Source: Stenotrophomonas hibiscicola ATCC 19867 (GTDB lineage Bacteria; Pseudomonadota; Gammaproteobacteria; Xanthomonadales; Xanthomonadaceae). From it: 64,000 nt of DNA. The translations under genes and the position numbers were made by a program. The notes under the pieces were generated by a model that was not told the origin of the DNA, made no database searches, and saw only the letters and a program-made list of their open reading frames with translations. Location of the stretch: contig NZ_KB907499.1 of the NCBI RefSeq assembly GCF_000382065.1, forward strand, positions 171,631 through 235,630, in the 5' to 3' direction. This document shows, piece by piece, positions 8,379-18,612 of the stretch; the stretch's first letter is position 1, and each line of letters begins with the position of its first letter.

Positions 8379-10549
8379 CGGCCATCCCCCGGTGCGAACG
8401 GAAACTGCAACGCCTGGTAGTACGACAATGGCTGCGGCGGTGGCCGTTCGCCGGCGGGCAATGGCCGTCCGCTGAGCGACTGGAAGTACGCCACGCTGGC
8501 GTCACGCCACCATTGCGCTTCGTCGTGCTGGATCTGCAGGAACGCAGCAACGTGCCGATGCCGCTGCGGATCGATCCGGTCGCTCAGGCCGGCCCAGGTG
8601 TCCTGCATCGACCGCACCTGGCGCACACCCCGCGAATAGCGCCCGACCAGCTCATCCCAGAGCGTCCCGCCCGAGCGCATGCGGTGATCCCACGGCACAT
8701 GATGGAACCACAGCAGCAGCGACTCGGGCACCCGCTCGGGGTCGCCATAGATCTCGGCGACCTGCGGGGCGTACTGGCCTACGGCGTTGCTTCCGCCTGC
8801 GCTGCGATCAAAACCGATGCCCTGGCTATCTGCGCGGTGGTAGTAGACCGACGTCCAGTCCGCACGCGGGCCGCCGTCCACCCAGGGGCCGGGGCCGTAG
8901 TGATGGCCGCGTGCCATGAGGTGATGCAGGCCCAGCGGCGTCATGTAATCCACTGCCGCCTCGCGCGAGTCCATCATCATCCGCACGATCGGGCCGGTCA
9001 CCTGCAGGTCGGGCGAGAACGTCAGCGCTGCCCAGTCTTCGGCAATCGCGCGCGCGGATTGCTGCGGGTTCCAGGCCAGTCGGCCGAAGGCGTACCAGTT
9101 GGCCTGGTCGAAGTGCGAGCCACTCCAGGTACGGTCCATGCCGATGTTGGCGACGCCGGCGATACCGGTGAGTGCGTGGCCCTCCAGCGAACCATCGACC
9201 ACGCGGGCAACCGTGGAGCCTTCGCCACGGGCATGGGTGTCGGCCTGCAGCACTTCTTCGTAGAGCGTTCCCAGGTACACCAGGTGCGTCGCAAAACCCA
9301 GGTACTCCTTGGTGATCTGCAGCTCCATCATCAGCGGCGTGCGCGGCATCGCGCCAAACAAGGGGTGGAACGGCTCGCGCGGCTGGAAGTCGATGGGGCC
9401 GTTCTTCACCTGCACGATCACGTTGGGGCGGAAGGCGCCGTCCAGCCCGACAAACTCGCTGTATGCCTGCTTGGCGCGATCTTCGGGGACCTTGTGCGAA
9501 TACACGAAGGCCCGCCACATCACCACGCCGTTGTAGGGCGCCAGCGCGTCGGCCAGCAGGTTGGCGCCGTCGGCATGGGAACGACCGTAATCCTGCGGGC
9601 CGGGTTGGCCCTCCGAGTTCGCCTTGACCAGGAAGCCGCCGAAATCCGGTATGTGCGCATGGATCTCATCGACCTTGTCGCGCCACCAGCGCCGCACGCC
9701 GGGATCCAACGGGTCAGCCGTCGCCAGGCCGCCGAGCTCGATGGGCGCACTGAAGCGTGCGCTCAGGTAGACCCGGATGCCATAGGCGCGGAACACGTCG
9801 GCCAGCGCGGCGGCCTTGGCCAGATAGGCCGGCGACAGGCTCAGCGCACTGGCGTTGACGTTGTTGAGGACGGTGCCGTTGATGCCGAGCGAAGCGTTGG
9901 CACGGGCGTAGTCGGTGTAGCGCGGGTCACGCCATTGCGGCAACGTCTGCCAGTCCCACAGCGAGCTGCCCGCATAGCCACGCTCGACGTAGCGGTCCAG
10001 GTTGTCCCAATGGTCGAGCACACGCAGTGCGACCCGCGGCGACTCCCGCACGTTCAGCCCCTGCAGCGGCATGCCACGCTGCAACAGGCGCAGCAGGTGG
10101 AACGTGCCATACAGCACGCCGACATCCCGGCGTGCCGCCACCAGCAGCACATCGCGCCCCTCGGTCCGGACCTGCCGGATCAGGAAGCCCTCGTCGCCCA
10201 ACGTCGCGATCTCGTTGCCGAACGCGGCAACCAGCGCCGAAGACTGCGGCGTACCCAGCACCAGGGCATGGTCAGTAGTGATTGCCGTTCGCATTGGCGG
10301 GGCCGTTCCCAGCAATCCAGAAAGGCTCCGCGCAAGCTCGTCGCGGGTGGCGCGCTGCATCGGCGTGCGATCCGGGGCGACCACTTCGGCCAGTTGCCGC
10401 CGGTAATCGGCAGCAACCGTTGCGGCAACCGGCTGGTAGCGCATCCACAGCGCATAGCCATCCTCCGCCCGTGCCCCGCCAGCACAGGCCAGCAACACGA
10501 GCACGGCGCACAGGCGCGTGCCGACAGCACACAACAACGGCGTTAACAT
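8375..10549 (-). CDS. aguA: GH67 alpha-glucuronidase
   Basis: A 724-residue enzyme that removes (4-O-methyl)glucuronic acid from the non-reducing terminal xylose of aldouronic acids made from glucuronoxylan. Family catalytic residues are visible: E313 (KANSEGQPGP, acid), D327 (SHADGANLLA) and E392 (IDFQPREPF) as the paired carboxylates of this inverting family. The N-terminus looks like a signal peptide (hydrophobic to ACAGGARA), suggesting periplasmic location; many GH67 enzymes are intracellular. Start ATG at 10549 was chosen over an upstream in-frame start because AAAGG precedes it at good spacing and the signal peptide begins there. It is the first gene of the leftward xylan operon and is divergent from the LacI regulator. 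Confidence 0.93.
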   Translation of the reverse strand: MLTPLLCAVGTRLCAVLVLLACAGGARAEDGYALWMRYQPVAATVAADYRRQLAEVVAPDRTPMQRATRDELARSLSGLLGTAPPMRTAITTDHALVLGTPQSSALVAAFGNEIATLGDEGFLIRQVRTEGRDVLLVAARRDVGVLYGTFHLLRLLQRGMPLQGLNVRESPRVALRVLDHWDNLDRYVERGYAGSSLWDWQTLPQWRDPRYTDYARANASLGINGTVLNNVNASALSLSPAYLAKAAALADVFRAYGIRVYLSARFSAPIELGGLATADPLDPGVRRWWRDKVDEIHAHIPDFGGFLVKANSEGQPGPQDYGRSHADGANLLADALAPYNGVVMWRAFVYSHKVPEDRAKQAYSEFVGLDGAFRPNVIVQVKNGPIDFQPREPFHPLFGAMPRTPLMMELQITKEYLGFATHLVYLGTLYEEVLQADTHARGEGSTVARVVDGSLEGHALTGIAGVANIGMDRTWSGSHFDQANWYAFGRLAWNPQQSARAIAEDWAALTFSPDLQVTGPIVRMMMDSREAAVDYMTPLGLHHLMARGHHYGPGPWVDGGPRADWTSVYYHRADSQGIGFDRSAGGSNAVGQYAPQVAEIYGDPERVPESLLLWFHHVPWDHRMRSGGTLWDELVGRYSRGVRQVRSMQDTWAGLSDRIDPQRHRHVAAFLQIQHDEAQWWRDASVAYFQSLSGRPLPAGERPPPQPLSYYQALQFPFAPGDGR

Positions 10550-10641
10550 GCGCCTTTGTAGACTACGTCCGGGCCCGGGGCAGCGCATCATCGTCCTTCG
10601 CACCCGCGCGGCAGCGCCACCAAGAACAAAGGGATCGTGCA

Positions 10642-11694
10642 TTGGACAAGCCGAAGAAATCGGTTCGCCGCAGAACCGCAGGCGTGACGATCGACGAGGT
10701 TGCGGCCCTTGCCGGCGTTTCGCCTATGACCGTGTCGCGGGTGATCAACCAGGGCAAGGTGCGCGACGTCACCCGCGAGCGCGTGCTGCGCGCCGTGCGC
10801 GAGCTGGGCTATACGCCCAATCTTGCCGCCAGTTCGCTGGCCGCTGCACAGCACACGCGCATTGCGCTGATCTACACCAACCCCAGCGGCGCCTACCTGC
10901 GCGAACTGCTGGTGGGCCTGCTGCGCGTCGCCTCCAGTTCCGCCATCCAGCTGGTCATCGACTACTGGGACAACCTGGATGCCGAATCCGAACGCAAGGC
11001 GGCGCGTGCGCTCGCCGGACGCGTCGACGGGGTGATCCTGCCGCCGCCCCTGTGCGAATCGCAGGCCGCCGTAAGCGAACTGGTCAAGGCTGGCATTCCA
11101 GTGGTGGCCATCGCATCGGGGCGCCTGAGCGAGGCCCTGTCCTGCGTCCGCATCGACGATTTCAGTGCGGGCAGGGAAATGACCGAGCACCTGCTCCGGC
11201 AGGGACACACCCGCATCGGTTTCATCCGTGGGCGCGATGACCTGAGCGCCAGTGCGCTCCGTTACGACGGCTTCGTCACCGCCCTGCGCGAGGCCGGGCT
11301 TGCGGTGGAGCCTGGCCTGGTCCAACACGGTGACTACACCTACCGGTCCGGCCTGGCTGCCGCCGAAACGCTGTTGTCCCAACGCCGCCCACCGACCGCG
11401 ATTTTCGCCAGCAACGACGACATGGGCGCCGCCGCCATCTCCGTCGCGCACCGGCGCGGGCTGGAAGTGCCGCGCGACCTGTCGGTCGTGGGTTTCGATG
11501 ACACCTCGGCCGCCACCACCGTGTGGCCGGAACTGACCACGATCCACCAGCCCATCGCCTCGATGGCCAACGCGGCCGTCGACATCCTGCTGCGCACCAT
11601 CCGCCGTCCGGCGGCGGACGCAACGGTGCTGCGCGATCATGTGATGCCGCATCGGCTGATCGCACGCGGTTCGGTAGCCGCGCCGCCCCGGTAG
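10642..11694 (+). CDS. xylR: LacI-family transcriptional regulator, XylR-like
   Basis: A 350-residue LacI/GalR repressor. The helix-turn-helix occupies residues 15-35 (VTIDEVAALAGVSPMTVSRV), and a periplasmic-binding-protein-like effector domain follows, with the family segment VVGFDDTSAATTVWPELTTI near the C-terminus. The start is TTG at 10642: AAAGGGA lies about seven bases upstream and the frame opens directly into the HTH. It is divergent from the GH67 operon and convergent with the GH3 lipoprotein gene. The palindromes at 18613 and 25578 match the xyl-box reported for Xanthomonas XylR, so this is the probable repressor of the locus; the effector (xylose or a xylo-oligosaccharide) is inferred. 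Confidence 0.9.
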   Translation: MDKPKKSVRRRTAGVTIDEVAALAGVSPMTVSRVINQGKVRDVTRERVLRAVRELGYTPNLAASSLAAAQHTRIALIYTNPSGAYLRELLVGLLRVASSSAIQLVIDYWDNLDAESERKAARALAGRVDGVILPPPLCESQAAVSELVKAGIPVVAIASGRLSEALSCVRIDDFSAGREMTEHLLRQGHTRIGFIRGRDDLSASALRYDGFVTALREAGLAVEPGLVQHGDYTYRSGLAAAETLLSQRRPPTAIFASNDDMGAAAISVAHRRGLEVPRDLSVVGFDDTSAATTVWPELTTIHQPIASMANAAVDILLRTIRRPAADATVLRDHVMPHRLIARGSVAAPPR

Positions 11695-11713
11695 CGGTAG
11701 CGGTAGCGGTAGC
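11690..11713 (+). repeat. Four tandem GGTAGC hexamers over the regulator stop codon
   Basis: Four exact copies of GGTAGC start three bases before and run past the TAG stop of the LacI gene, in the 26-bp gap to the convergent GH3 gene. The unit equals the GGTAGC half of the xyl-box. Whether this is functional or simple slippage cannot be decided from sequence. Confidence 0.9.
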
Positions 11714-11720
11714 GCAGGCA

Positions 11721-14279
11721 TCATGTACCGCATCCGAGGGTGACCTCGGCTTCGTTCAGTGCGCCCAGCGCGACGCGTGACACGGAGATCGTCATCGCAT
11801 CGCCCGTCACCACTGACCACGGTCGGTCGATCGCGTCCAGCTTGGCGCCCGCCTTGGCCAGGCACTTCAGTGGCACGCCAACACGCTTCCACTGGCCTTG
11901 TGGAAGCGCCGCCAGCGAGGCCCCGATGGCGATGCGTGCCGAGCAGCCCGCGCCGCAACCGACCGACAGCCACGCCTCACCCTGCGGCGCAGCGTCGACC
12001 CGCAGCGTGGTCAGCAGCATCAGGTCGCCGTTGGATTCGCGCTGCAGATCCAGCGCCGTGTGCGACTGCAGTGCAGCGACGGCCTCGCCATTGCCCGACC
12101 AGGCCAGGCGTCGCCCATCCTCCTGCGCCAGATGATCCACGCCGGTGATCTTCAGCCGATCATCGGGCAATGCATCCGGCACGCGGGTCACGGTCAGGCC
12201 CTGGCCTGCGGCCTGCTCAAGGCGCAGCGCCATGCCGGGGCCTGCATCACCGCGGGCGAAGAACACGCCGGTCGCGCCCTCGTTGCCGGTCGCGCCCGAT
12301 GCCTCCGGCAGCGCGGCCAGGTCGCCGTTGTCGGCGTAGGTCAGGCCGAAGCCGAACGCAAACAACGGATCGTAGTCCTTCTGGCCAACGTTGTTGGCGT
12401 ACTGGGTGGCAGTGCGCGGCCAGCTGAAACTGAGCTTGCCCTTGAAATCGTGCTGCACGCGGCCATCGCTTCCGCGCAGCAGTACATCGGCAATGCCGGC
12501 GCCTTCCGAGCCCGGCAGCCATGCAGCCACGAAAGCATCGGCGGCATTGATTTCCCGGTTCACCCAGAGCGGCCGCCCGCTCAGGAAGATCGCGACAACC
12601 GGTATGCCGTCGGCCTTGAGCCGCTTGAGCAGCGCCAGGTCCGTTTCGTTGCCGGGCTTGTAGGCCAGCGTCGGCCGGTCTCCCTGGAACTCGGCATAGG
12701 GGTCTTCGCCAAACACCACCACCGCGACCTCGGGCTTCACTGCATAGCGACCATCGACGGCAAGCACGGCTTCACCACCGGCCGCCCTGGCCTGGCGCGC
12801 GATGCCCTCGTAGATCGTGTCCGCATTGGGGAAGTCCTTGCGGCTGGTGCCGGTGCCCTGCCAGTTGAGCGTCCAGCCGCCGGCCTGCTTGCCGACATCG
12901 TCGGCACCGTCGCCGGCCACGAGGATCCGCTGCTTCGGCGACAGCGGCAGGAGGCCGTTCTGGTTTTTCAGCAGGACCAGCGATTCGCGCACGGCCTGCC
13001 GGGCAACCGCGCGATGTGCCGGCGCGCCGATCAGTGCGAACTGCCCACCAACGGCCCGTGTGGATGGCCTGCCGGCCTCGAACAGCCCAAGGCGGAACTT
13101 GACCCGCAGGATCCGGCGCACCGCATCGTCCAGGCGTTGCGGCGTGATCCGCCCATCCTTCACCGCAGCCAGCGTCGTCTCGTAGAAACCCTTCCAGCTG
13201 TCCGAGGCCATCGCCATGTCCAGGCCCGCGATGATGGTCGCGGGGCAGTCTGTGGCGGTGCAGCCCTTGACCTGTCCATGACCATTCCAGTCACCCACCA
13301 CGAAGCCACCGAAGTTCATGCGGCCCTTGAGTACATCGGTAAGGTAGTGCCGGTGCCCATGCATCTTTTCACCGTTGACGCTGTTGAACGACGCCATCGC
13401 GGTCTGCGCGCCGGCGGCGATTGCCGGCGGATATCCGGCGGCGTGGATGCGCACCAGGTCCGGCTCACTGATGCGGGTGTCGCCCTGGTCCTTGCCGTCG
13501 GTGGTGCCGCCATCACCGAGGAAGTGCTTCACCGAGGCGATCACATGGCGGCCATCGAGGAACTCCGGCGTTCCCACCCTGCCCTGCAATCCCTCCACCA
13601 TGGCGGCGGCATAGCTGGCCACCACGTCCGGCGATTCGGAGTAGCCTTCGTAGGTGCGTCCCCAGCGATCATCCTGGGGTACGGCAACGGTCGGCGCGAA
13701 CGTCCACTCCATGCCGGTGACGCGGGTCTCCAGCGCGGTAATGTCACCGATCTGCCGCAGCAGCGCCGGATTGCGCGTGGCGCCCAGCCCGATGTTGTGC
13801 GGGAACAACGTGGCACCCATGATGTTGCTCTGCCCGTGCACGGCATCAATGCCGAACAGCAGCGGAATGGCCTTGCCGCCTTTCGAGGTGTCCATCGAGG
13901 CGTCGTAGAAGGCGTCGGCCAGCGCCAGCCATTCGGCCGGCGACGCGTCATAGCGGCCACCGGGATCGGAGTTGCCACCGGCCAGGATCGAGCCGAGCCG
14001 GTAGCGGCGCACGTCATCGGGGGTGACGCTGGCGATGTCGCCCTGCACCAGCTGGCCGACCTTTTCCTCCACCGTCATGCCGGCCATCAGGTCGGTGATG
14101 CGCTTCTCCAGCGCCGGGTCCGCAGCCAGGGGCCAGATGACCTCCGGCCAGGGATCCTTGTCGGTGGCTGCGGCGGCGGCAGCCCGGTCCTGGCCGCGGC
14201 AGCCGAGCAATCCCAGCATCAGTGCGGCGACCAGCGCGCCGCTGCGGATTACCAAGGCCTGCGATGTCATGGTGCTCAT
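11721..14279 (-). CDS. GH3 family exo-beta-glycosidase lipoprotein
   Basis: An 852-residue GH3 enzyme of the glucan 1,4-beta-glucosidase / 1,3-1,4-beta-exoglucanase type (ExoP/Cel3A-like). The N-terminus ends in a lipobox (LGLLGC, Cys27), so it is probably anchored to a membrane facing the periplasm or cell surface. The catalytic nucleophile is D330 in FVVGDWNGHG; KHFLGDGGTTDG and the FGFGLTY block are typical. The last ~170 residues form an extra beta-sandwich. ATG at 14279 overlaps the stop of the upstream symporter gene as ATGA. It differs from the 897-residue xylosidase in lacking PA14 and in motif type, so activity on beta-glucans, cello-oligosaccharides or aryl-glycosides is more likely than pure xylosidase activity. 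Confidence 0.88.
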   Translation of the reverse strand: MSTMTSQALVIRSGALVAALMLGLLGCRGQDRAAAAAATDKDPWPEVIWPLAADPALEKRITDLMAGMTVEEKVGQLVQGDIASVTPDDVRRYRLGSILAGGNSDPGGRYDASPAEWLALADAFYDASMDTSKGGKAIPLLFGIDAVHGQSNIMGATLFPHNIGLGATRNPALLRQIGDITALETRVTGMEWTFAPTVAVPQDDRWGRTYEGYSESPDVVASYAAAMVEGLQGRVGTPEFLDGRHVIASVKHFLGDGGTTDGKDQGDTRISEPDLVRIHAAGYPPAIAAGAQTAMASFNSVNGEKMHGHRHYLTDVLKGRMNFGGFVVGDWNGHGQVKGCTATDCPATIIAGLDMAMASDSWKGFYETTLAAVKDGRITPQRLDDAVRRILRVKFRLGLFEAGRPSTRAVGGQFALIGAPAHRAVARQAVRESLVLLKNQNGLLPLSPKQRILVAGDGADDVGKQAGGWTLNWQGTGTSRKDFPNADTIYEGIARQARAAGGEAVLAVDGRYAVKPEVAVVVFGEDPYAEFQGDRPTLAYKPGNETDLALLKRLKADGIPVVAIFLSGRPLWVNREINAADAFVAAWLPGSEGAGIADVLLRGSDGRVQHDFKGKLSFSWPRTATQYANNVGQKDYDPLFAFGFGLTYADNGDLAALPEASGATGNEGATGVFFARGDAGPGMALRLEQAAGQGLTVTRVPDALPDDRLKITGVDHLAQEDGRRLAWSGNGEAVAALQSHTALDLQRESNGDLMLLTTLRVDAAPQGEAWLSVGCGAGCSARIAIGASLAALPQGQWKRVGVPLKCLAKAGAKLDAIDRPWSVVTGDAMTISVSRVALGALNEAEVTLGCGT

Positions 14280-15685
14280 CCTTCCATCTGCTCCAGTTCC
14301 TTGCCCTTGGTCTCGTGCACATGCCGGACCACGAAAATCACCGAGATCACGGCAGCCACCAGGTAGATGCCGTAGGTGGCCGCCAGCCCTGCCGCGGCCA
14401 GCAGCATCGGGAACGTCACCGTGACCACGAAGTTGGAGGTCCACTGCGCCGCGCCGGCGACTGCCAGTGCCGAACCGCGGATCTGGTTCGGGAACATCTC
14501 GCCCAGCATCACCCACATCACCGGCCCCCAGGACAGATTGAAGAACACGACGTAGGCATTGGCCGCCACCAGCGCCAGCGTGCCCATGCGGCCGGGCAGC
14601 TGCAGATGCCCGTCGACCAGCGAACCGCTGGCAAACGCCACCACCACCAGTGCAAGCGACAGCGACATCCCGGCCGAGCCGAACCACAGCAGGGGTTTGC
14701 GGCCGATCCGGTCGATCAGCAGCACGGTGACCACGCAGGCACCGATGCTCAGCGCGCCGGACAGCACGTTGATCAGCAGCGCGTCGTTTTCGGAAAAGCC
14801 GACCGCCTGCCACAGCACGGCGCCGTAATAGAACACCACGTTGATGCCGACCAGCTGCTGGAAGCAGGCCAGCCCGACGCCGACCCAGACAATCGGGCGG
14901 ATCCGCCTTGTCGCCCGGCTCTTCAGGTCGGACAGTCGAGGGCGATGATGGTCGTTGGACAACGAGGCATCGATCTCCTCGAGCGTGGCGCGGGCCTTGT
15001 CGCTGCCCAGCAGCCGGGTCAGCACCCGCAGTGCATCGTCCTTGCGCCGCTTCACCACCAGGTAGCGCGGGCTCTCAGGAATGGTCAGCAACAGCAGCAG
15101 GAACAGCAGCGATGGCGCGGCCTGCATCCAGAACATCCAGCGCCAGGCGGCCTGCCCGCCCCACAGCGGTTCGGTCGACGCGCCCGCTGCGGCCGCCAGC
15201 AGGTAGTTGGACAGGAAGGCAGCGGTGAGGCCGGTGATGATCGCGATCTGCTGCACGGTAGCCAGGCGGCCGCGATAGCGGGCCGGAGCGACCTCGGCAA
15301 TGTAGGCCGGGGAGATCACGCTGGCCGCGCCGACCGCGAATCCACCCACCACCCGCGCGGCAATGAACCAGCCCGACGACACCGCCGCCCCGGCACCGAG
15401 TGCCGACAGCAGGAACATCACTGCCGACAGGATCAGCACGTTGCGACGGCCCAAGCGGTCGGCCAGCCGGCCTGCACTGAACGCGCCCACCGCACAGCCC
15501 AGCAGCATCGACGCGATCTCGAACCCCTGCATCCACTCACCGGACCGGAACGCCTGGTGCAGGCCATCCTGGGTGCCATTGATCACACCGCTGTCGAAGC
15601 CGAACAGAAAACCGCCAATCGTCGCCACCACGCTGATCAGTACGATCAGTCGTGTGTTCTCACCGCTGCCTGCTGCCTGGTTCAT
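14276..15685 (-). CDS. Sugar porter MFS transporter, XylE-like xylose:H+ symporter
   Basis: A 469-residue twelve-helix major facilitator of the sugar porter family. Signatures present: GRLADRLGRRN after helix 2, TIPESPRYL before the central loop, DRIGRKPLL in the second half, and HETKGKELE at the C-terminus. It lies 31 nt downstream of xylA and overlaps the GH3 lipoprotein gene by four bases, so D-xylose (or glucose) uptake across the inner membrane is the likely role. Start ATG at 15685 is preceded by AAGGGGA. The longer upstream frame runs inside xylA and was rejected. Confidence 0.9.
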   Translation of the reverse strand: MNQAAGSGENTRLIVLISVVATIGGFLFGFDSGVINGTQDGLHQAFRSGEWMQGFEIASMLLGCAVGAFSAGRLADRLGRRNVLILSAVMFLLSALGAGAAVSSGWFIAARVVGGFAVGAASVISPAYIAEVAPARYRGRLATVQQIAIITGLTAAFLSNYLLAAAAGASTEPLWGGQAAWRWMFWMQAAPSLLFLLLLLTIPESPRYLVVKRRKDDALRVLTRLLGSDKARATLEEIDASLSNDHHRPRLSDLKSRATRRIRPIVWVGVGLACFQQLVGINVVFYYGAVLWQAVGFSENDALLINVLSGALSIGACVVTVLLIDRIGRKPLLWFGSAGMSLSLALVVVAFASGSLVDGHLQLPGRMGTLALVAANAYVVFFNLSWGPVMWVMLGEMFPNQIRGSALAVAGAAQWTSNFVVTVTFPMLLAAAGLAATYGIYLVAAVISVIFVVRHVHETKGKELEQMEG

Positions 15686-15716
15686 CCCCGTCCCCTTGAG
15701 TGCGCCGTTGCCGCGC

Positions 15717-17051
15717 TCAGCGCAGCAGGTACTGGTTGAGCAGGTTTTCGTAACGCTCCTGCTTGCCGCTGGCCTGGCGCGGTTCGCCGAGGCGGGCGGC
15801 CAGTGCCGCCAGGTCCGGCAGGCTGAGCGTGCCACGCTCGAACTCCTGGCCGGCGCCACTGTCGAAACTTGCGTAGCGCTCCTTGCGCCATTGCTCCCAG
15901 GGAGACTCGGTCAGCAGTGCATGGGCAACCTCCAGGCCGCGTGCGAACGCGTCCATGCCACCAATGTGGGCAATGAACAGATCCTCCAGGTCGGTCGACT
16001 CACGGCGCACCTTCGCATCGAAGTTCAACCCGCCCTCCAGCCCACCCTGGCGCAGCACGACCAGCATCGCGCCCACGGTGTCGTACAGATCGCTGGGGAA
16101 CTGGTCGGTGTCCCAGCCGTTCTGCGCGTTGCCGCGGTTGGCATCGATGCTGCCGAGCAGGCCATGATCGGACGCGACCTGCAGGTCGTGCTCGAAGGTA
16201 TGGCCGGACAACGTGGCGTGGTTGGCCTCGATGTTGAGCTTGAAGTCCTTGTCCAGCCCGTGTTCCTTCAGGAAGCCCACCACCGTGGCACTGTCGAAGT
16301 CGTACTGGTGCTTCATCGGCTCCATCGGCTTGGGCTCGATCAGGAAGTTGCCCTTCAGGCCGATGCTGCGGCCATAGTCGCGGGCCATGGTCAGGAAGCG
16401 TGCGAAGTGCTCGATCTCGCGCTTCATCTGCGTATTGGCCAGCGACGCATAGCCCTCGCGCCCGCCCCAGAACACGTAGTGCTCGCCACCGAGTTCGACC
16501 GTGGCCTCCAAGGCGGCCTTGACCTGCACCGCGGCGCGGGCCACCACGGCGAAATCGGGATTGGTCGATGCACCGTTCATGTAGCGCGGGTGCGAGAACA
16601 GGTTGGCCGTGCCCCACAGCAGCTTGACGCCGGTGGCCTCCTGGCGCGCCTTGGCCAGGCCCACCATGTGCGTGAGGTTCTTCTGGTACTGGCCGATATC
16701 ATCGGCATCCGGCGCCAGGTCGATATCGTGGAAGCACCAGTACGGCACGCCCAGCTTGGTGAAGAACTCGAACGCCGCGTCCACTTTCGCTTCGGCCGTG
16801 GCCAGCGGCGAGCCCGCCTCCCACGGGAACTGCCGGGTACCCGGGCCGAACGGATCGTGCCCGGCATTGCAGAAGGTATGCCAGTAGCACACGGCAAAGC
16901 GCAGATGCTCCTGCATGGTCTTGCCACCGATGACCCGGTTTGCATCGTAGACCTTGAAGGCAAGCGGATTGTCCGAGCCCTTGCCCTCGAACGGAATGCG
17001 GCCGATGCCGGGGAAGTATTCCTTGGCGCCGATGAAGGGCTGCGTGCTCAT
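15717..17051 (-). CDS. xylA: Xylose isomerase
   Basis: A 444-residue cytoplasmic enzyme interconverting D-xylose and D-xylulose with two divalent metals. Diagnostic segments are [13 protein letters not shown], the VFWGGREGY loop, the metal-ligand stretch [17 protein letters not shown], and [17 protein letters not shown]. The length is normal for group II xylose isomerases. Start ATG at 17051 is preceded by AGGAG. It follows xylB by 43 nt and precedes the xylose symporter, forming the core of the pentose pathway that links imported xylose to xylulose-5-phosphate. Confidence 0.97.
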   Translation of the reverse strand: MSTQPFIGAKEYFPGIGRIPFEGKGSDNPLAFKVYDANRVIGGKTMQEHLRFAVCYWHTFCNAGHDPFGPGTRQFPWEAGSPLATAEAKVDAAFEFFTKLGVPYWCFHDIDLAPDADDIGQYQKNLTHMVGLAKARQEATGVKLLWGTANLFSHPRYMNGASTNPDFAVVARAAVQVKAALEATVELGGEHYVFWGGREGYASLANTQMKREIEHFARFLTMARDYGRSIGLKGNFLIEPKPMEPMKHQYDFDSATVVGFLKEHGLDKDFKLNIEANHATLSGHTFEHDLQVASDHGLLGSIDANRGNAQNGWDTDQFPSDLYDTVGAMLVVLRQGGLEGGLNFDAKVRRESTDLEDLFIAHIGGMDAFARGLEVAHALLTESPWEQWRKERYASFDSGAGQEFERGTLSLPDLAALAARLGEPRQASGKQERYENLLNQYLLR

Positions 17052-17094
17052 GGTGCGTGCTCCTGTCGTTGTACGGGGTGTCGTGGAGGAGCCA

Positions 17095-18588
17095 TCAGCC
17101 GCGCTGCAGCGGCGTGATGGCATCAAGATGACTGAGGAAGCGTGCGTAGGCCCGTGCATAGGCATCGCTGCGGTCCGGATCCGGGCGCGCGGAGAGCGTG
17201 GGATCGACGGTGACGTGCCGTGCGGTGATGTCGCTGATCGAAGTGGCGTTGCCCTGCGATCGGGCGAGCGACCACAGCGCCTGTAGCGCCGCTCCAAACG
17301 CCGCGCCTTCGGCCTGCACCGGGACCTCCACGGGCAGGCCGAACACATCGGCCACCAGTTGACGCCAGGCAGCGCTGTTGCTGCCACCGCCGGTGAGTAC
17401 GATGCGATCAAACTGCATGCCCGCGCGGACGAAGGCGTCGTAGCCGTACCTCAGGCTGTAGGTCGCGCCCTCCATGGCGGCGCGGTAGAGGTGCGCCGGA
17501 GTGAAGTTGGCGGTGTCCAGGCCGGCCAGCACACCCTTGCCGAGCGGCAGGTCCGGCGTACGCTCGCCATTGAGGAAGGGCAGCATCACCAGCCCGCCTG
17601 CTCCCGGTGGCGTCGCGCGCAGGTGCGCATCGCCGTCGCGAGTGCTGAAGCCGAAGGCACGGGCCACCTGTTCGGTCGCCACGGTGCAGTTCATGGTGCA
17701 GATCAGCGGCAGCCATCCTCCCGTGGACGAGCAGAACGCGGCCCAGGCGCCGTCCGCGTCGATCACCGGCGCGCTGGAATAGGCGAACAGCGTTCCAGAC
17801 GTTCCCAGGCTCATCGCCAGGCGTCCTTCGGTGACGCAGCCAGTGCCGATCGCGGCCATCATGTTGTCGCCGCCGCCAACGGCCACCTTCACCGCCGCTG
17901 CAATCCCGAGCGCGGCCGCGGCCTTCGGCGCGATATCAAAGAGGGCGTCGGGTGCGGCGATCGGAGGCAGGCAGGCGGCAAGATCACGATCAGGATCGGT
18001 GGCGCGCAGCAGTTCCTGCGACCAGGTGCGTGTGCGCACGTCCAGCCAGCCGGTTCCGGACGCATCGCCAAGCTCGCAGAACCGCTGCCCGGTCAACACG
18101 AAATTCAGGTAGTCGTGTGGCAGCAGGATGGTCGCCAGCCGCGCATAGGCGTCGGCACGGTGGATCCGGGTCCAGGGCAGCTTGGACGCTGTGTAGCCGG
18201 CCAGGATCGGGTTGCCCGCCAGCGCGATGGTCCGTTGGAATCCTCCCACGGCGTCCATGATCTGGATGCATTCGGCCGAGGTGCTGGTGTCGCACCACAG
18301 CTTGGCCGGCGCCAGTACCTCGCCAGCATCATCAACCGGCACGAACCCATGCTGCTGCCCCGATACCGCCAGTGCGACGATGCGAGCGCGCAGCGAGGGG
18401 TCGATCCTGGCAAAGCAGTCGCGCAGGGCCGACACCCAGTCGGCAGGCGCCTGTTCACGGCTGCCGTCGGCACCGCTGTCCAGCGTGAGCGGCGCGCTGG
18501 TGACGGCGGCCACCGCTTGCGCCTGCGGGTCGTAGACCAGCACCTTCAGGCTCTGCGTCCCTGCATCGATCCCTGCAACCAGACCCAT
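17095..18588 (-). CDS. xylB: Xylulokinase
   Basis: A 497-residue FGGY-family kinase that phosphorylates D-xylulose to xylulose-5-phosphate. The N-terminal phosphate loop ([10 protein letters not shown]), the catalytic-Asp region [13 protein letters not shown] and the adenosine-binding stretch [13 protein letters not shown] are all present. Start ATG at 18588 has GGAGG eight bases upstream. It is the first gene of the xylB-xylA-symporter-GH3 group; a xyl-box lies 25 bp upstream and a terminator closing the previous unit lies beyond that, so transcription probably starts in the 18589-18640 interval under XylR control. Confidence 0.96.
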   Translation of the reverse strand: MGLVAGIDAGTQSLKVLVYDPQAQAVAAVTSAPLTLDSGADGSREQAPADWVSALRDCFARIDPSLRARIVALAVSGQQHGFVPVDDAGEVLAPAKLWCDTSTSAECIQIMDAVGGFQRTIALAGNPILAGYTASKLPWTRIHRADAYARLATILLPHDYLNFVLTGQRFCELGDASGTGWLDVRTRTWSQELLRATDPDRDLAACLPPIAAPDALFDIAPKAAAALGIAAAVKVAVGGGDNMMAAIGTGCVTEGRLAMSLGTSGTLFAYSSAPVIDADGAWAAFCSSTGGWLPLICTMNCTVATEQVARAFGFSTRDGDAHLRATPPGAGGLVMLPFLNGERTPDLPLGKGVLAGLDTANFTPAHLYRAAMEGATYSLRYGYDAFVRAGMQFDRIVLTGGGSNSAAWRQLVADVFGLPVEVPVQAEGAAFGAALQALWSLARSQGNATSISDITARHVTVDPTLSARPDPDRSDAYARAYARFLSHLDAITPLQRG

Positions 18589-18612
18589 CGAAACCGCCTC
18601 CGATCAACAAAA

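Noticed and set aside
10535-10548. A third xyl-box before the GH67 gene
   Set aside because: Only the right half (GCGTTAACA) matches; the left half is lost, so it is not annotated as an operator.
11898-14366. An 822-codon plus-strand frame over the GH3 lipoprotein gene
   Set aside because: It is antisense to a gene with a clear catalytic motif and lipobox; no domain or ribosome-binding site supports it.
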